30,757 nt of DNA from a virus. The translations under genes were made by a program, and so were the position numbers. The notes beneath the pieces are model-generated. The model was not told the DNA's origin, did not search any database, and was given only the letters and a program-made list of their open reading frames with translations. The stretch lies in IMG/VR virus record IMGVR_UViG_3300042888_000509, positions 1 through 30,757 of that record. The stretch is one strand, 5' to 3'. Below, piece by piece: positions 28,722 to 30,757 of this stretch; the stretch's first letter is position 1; every line of letters starts with the position of its first letter.

Positions 28722-28976
28722 ATGGCAACATTTATAAAAATAGTATATAGCGTTACTAACCCAATAATTAAAGTAACGTATGACGTTACTAATGTTACAA
28801 TTGGTGGGCAGCAAAATGCTCCTGTGTATATAAGAATGGATTATGCTGAAAAAAATTATTTAAGTACATTATATGATGTTTCAGCTTTAAATGCATCTGA
28901 TGGTGATGTGTTGCAATATATTTCAAGTACTGGGTTATGGACTAAAACTTCATCAATTAATTTTGGTACCTGGTGA
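28722..28976 (+). CDS. Short fibre-linker protein (84 aa)
   Basis: 84 residues, beginning at the base after the previous stop. The N-terminal half alternates Val/Thr strands (YSVTNPIIKVTYDVTNVTIG). The C-terminal half LYDVSALNASDGDVLQYIS...TGLW is one copy of the LxDVxLxxPxxGQVLxYxxxxW module that recurs in the next two genes. It ends INFGTW, similar to the DYGTW end of the next protein. It probably adapts the fibre to the baseplate. Its stop overlaps the GTG start of the next gene. Confidence 0.6.
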   Translation: MATFIKIVYSVTNPIIKVTYDVTNVTIGGQQNAPVYIRMDYAEKNYLSTLYDVSALNASDGDVLQYISSTGLWTKTSSINFGTW

Positions 28977-30085
28977 GAATAAATAGATCATTTAGAGCAT
29001 TTATTGAACCTAATACAGTTACATCAGTATTTGGTAGGTCTGGCGCAGTAGTTGCTGAAGAAGGTGATTATACTTTGACTCAACTTGGTGATGTTACTTT
29101 AACAAGTCCAACAAATGGTCAAGTTCTTAAATATAATGGAACTGCTTGGGTAAATAATAGCGATTCTGGACTAACATCGGTTGGTCTTTCTATGCCTTCA
29201 GCATTTGGGGTCAGCAATTCACCCTTAACGAGCAATGGAACGATAGCGGTAACAGCAGTCGGTACTTCTTCTCAATATATTCGTGGAGATGGTCAATTAG
29301 CAACCTTACCAAGTGGTTCAAGTGGTGGTTCTTCTGTTAATTATTATTTAAATGGTAGTGTTGCAGCAAGTGTTGCAGGATATCAGCAGATGGCAAATAG
29401 TGCTGTCATTGGTGCAGGAACAGACTTTGCTTTAGTGGGTAATGGATTGATTGCACAGTTCTTAACTGATGTAGCTAATCCAAATAGATTATTGATTCCT
29501 GGCGGTGCGTGGAACTTTGAGATGTATTTCAATGTTAGTTCAAGTGGTGGCAATACTAAATTTTATGTTGAACTATTAAAATATGATGGTACAACTTTTA
29601 CAAGCATTGCAAGTTCATCTGCTGTACCTGAAGAAATCACAGGAGGTACTACAATAGATTTATACCTCACTTCTTTAGCAGTGCCCGAAACAGTTTTATT
29701 AACTTCTGATAGGTTAGCTATTAGGGTTTATATAGTAGATAATAGCGGTGGCAGAACAGCAAGATTACATACAGAGAATAGTCATCTGTGCGAGGTTATT
29801 ACAACCTTTGCAGGAGGTATTGCAGCACTAAACGGACTTACTGCAAATACACAATACTTTGCAACGGGTACAAGCGGAACAGACTTTGCGATTAGTTCAG
29901 TAACAGACACACATACATTTAACCTTCCAACTGCATCAGCAACAAATAGGGGTGCGTTAAGTAGTGCTGATTGGACTACATTTAACAATAAAGTCCCAAC
30001 TACACGCACACTTACTATAAATGATGTGAGTTATGACTTGAGTGCGAATAGGACTTGGGATGTTGGTGATTATGGAACTTGGTAA
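28973..30085 (+). CDS. Tail fibre protein
   Basis: 370 residues with a GTG start at 28973 overlapping the preceding stop. After a short N-terminus (FGRSGAVVAEEGDYTLTQLG), a module LGDVTLTSPTNGQVLKYNGT is followed by a Ser/Gly linker. A beta-rich middle domain lies at about 125-275 (IPGGAWNFEMYFNVSSSGGN, TSDRLAIRVYIVD), and short HTFNLPTASATNRGALSSAD repeats typical of trimeric fibres come next. It ends WDVGDYGTW. It is a likely receptor-contact or fibre-shaft protein. Confidence 0.75.
   Translation: MRINRSFRAFIEPNTVTSVFGRSGAVVAEEGDYTLTQLGDVTLTSPTNGQVLKYNGTAWVNNSDSGLTSVGLSMPSAFGVSNSPLTSNGTIAVTAVGTSSQYIRGDGQLATLPSGSSGGSSVNYYLNGSVAASVAGYQQMANSAVIGAGTDFALVGNGLIAQFLTDVANPNRLLIPGGAWNFEMYFNVSSSGGNTKFYVELLKYDGTTFTSIASSSAVPEEITGGTTIDLYLTSLAVPETVLLTSDRLAIRVYIVDNSGGRTARLHTENSHLCEVITTFAGGIAALNGLTANTQYFATGTSGTDFAISSVTDTHTFNLPTASATNRGALSSADWTTFNNKVPTTRTLTINDVSYDLSANRTWDVGDYGTW
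29100..29170 (+). repeat. Fibre module repeat, copy 1
   Basis: DNA encoding LTSPTNGQVLKYNGT...WVN. It is clearly similar at base level to 30315-30383 in the next gene. Confidence 0.65.
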
Positions 30086-30109
30086 TTAAAATAAGATAAT
30101 ACAAGATAT

Positions 30110-30757
30110 ATGGCAAATACATTAAGATTTAAAAGGGGTTTAGTTGCAACAATACCAACTGCGGTAGCAGGTGAGCCATTATTTACAACAGATACATTTG
30201 ATTTATATATAGGCAATGGAACTAACAATACTCGCTTCCAAAAGTATATTGCAAGTGGAACAACATCACAACTTTTAAGGGGTGATGGATCGTTGCTTAC
30301 AATGCCTATTGTATTAACAAGTCCATCCAATGGTCAAGTGCTAAAATACAACGGCACTAATTGGGTCAATGATAGCGATGCAGGTGTGACAGGTAGTGGA
30401 ACAACCAACTACCTACCTAAGTGGACAAGTGGTAGTGCGATAGGGAATAGTAATTTAGAAGACATAGGTGGAAATATTGTAAAACTTGGTAATACTTCTA
30501 TAAGCAATGCTGCATTAATTACATTTCAAAATAGTGTTAACGGATTTCAGTTTGGATTTAATTCAACAACAACTCAAAGGTTTGTTTGGAATAATGGTGC
30601 TCCTACTGAAATTATGTGCCTAACAGGAACTGGCAACCTCGGTCTCGGAGTAGTGCCGAGTGCGTGGAGTTCATTATGGTCTGCTCAACAATTTGGACAA
30701 GCAGGTAGTTTGTTTGCATATAAATCTGGCTCAAATTATACTGTATTAACCAATAAC
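30110..30757 (+). CDS. Tail fibre protein, 3' end outside window
   Basis: The ORF opens at ATG 30110 and is still open at the window end after 216 codons, so it is partial. The N-terminus MANTLRFKRGLVATIPTAVA is a common fibre start in Bacteroidota phages. Then come LRGDGSLLTMP, the module LTSPSNGQVLKYNGT and KWTSGSAIGNSNLEDIGGN, followed by GNLGLGVVPSAW. The last is the NxGIGxxxP-type turn seen before long-tail-fibre collar and chaperone domains. It is probably the main fibre or tailspike. The missing 3' part may carry an intramolecular chaperone. Confidence 0.75.
   Translation, partial: MANTLRFKRGLVATIPTAVAGEPLFTTDTFDLYIGNGTNNTRFQKYIASGTTSQLLRGDGSLLTMPIVLTSPSNGQVLKYNGTNWVNDSDAGVTGSGTTNYLPKWTSGSAIGNSNLEDIGGNIVKLGNTSISNAALITFQNSVNGFQFGFNSTTTQRFVWNNGAPTEIMCLTGTGNLGLGVVPSAWSSLWSAQQFGQAGSLFAYKSGSNYTVLTNN
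30315..30383 (+). repeat. Fibre module repeat, copy 2
   Basis: DNA encoding LTSPSNGQVLKYNGTNWVN. It shares long stretches with copy 1 at 29100-29170 (for example AATGGTCAAGT and ATAGCGAT), indicating module copying between fibre genes. Confidence 0.65.

Overview
The window is almost entirely the genome of a tailed dsDNA phage of the siphovirus type (HK97-like capsid, PBSX-type terminase, tape measure followed by baseplate and fibre genes). The likely host is a member of the Bacteroidota. Several independent signs point that way. Promoter-like sites match the Bacteroidota -7 box TAnnTTTG, and start codons sit behind A-rich leaders without a Shine-Dalgarno sequence. The lysin and replication proteins are of types common in phages of that phylum, and the DNA is AT-rich. 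No integrase or prophage-type repressor is visible; the only regulator-like protein is one small XRE helix-turn-helix protein.

Layout. (1) Positions 2-1081: a lysis cassette of holin-like protein, unimolecular spanin and M15 peptidase endolysin, closed by a terminator at 1105-1139. (2) Positions 1168-10649: an early/replication block with an XRE regulator, an SSB-like protein, a tRNA-like element, a RecB/Cas4-type nuclease, a MazG-like protein, a lone NUMOD1-like protein and several very small ORFs. It continues with an SF2 helicase, a cytosine-5 DNA methyltransferase, a VRR-NUC nuclease and an 832-residue primase-SF3 helicase. The block ends in an iteron-bearing, AT-rich intergenic region (a candidate origin) and a stand-alone DnaA domain IV protein, closed by a strong terminator. 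(3) Positions 10670-11028: the only minus-strand island, two small ORFs with their own promoter. (4) Positions 11109-18798: packaging and head genes (small and large terminase, portal, MuF-type head protein, protease, major capsid). The MuF protein carries a C-terminal HExxH metallopeptidase domain and is followed by a tiny Cys-containing protein. (5) Positions 18870-20980: a sugar-modification cassette (GT25-like glycosyltransferase, FkbM-like methyltransferase, GT4 glycosyltransferase) wedged between the capsid and connector genes. (6) Positions 20983-28357: connector and tail genes, including tail assembly chaperones joined by a classic -1 frameshift site, a tape measure, a large tail-tip protein and a second tail-tube-like protein. 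(7) Positions 28383-30757: baseplate/fibre proteins built from shared repeat modules; the last one runs off the end of the window.

Gene order suggests the ends of the window are a cut in a circular or circularly permuted map, because fibre genes at the right end would lead naturally into the lysis genes at the left end. The most interesting parts are the MuF-metallopeptidase plus small-protein pair, the glycosylation cassette in the head operon, the iteron/DnaA-domain origin arrangement, and a tRNA-like element that does not fold as a normal cloverleaf.
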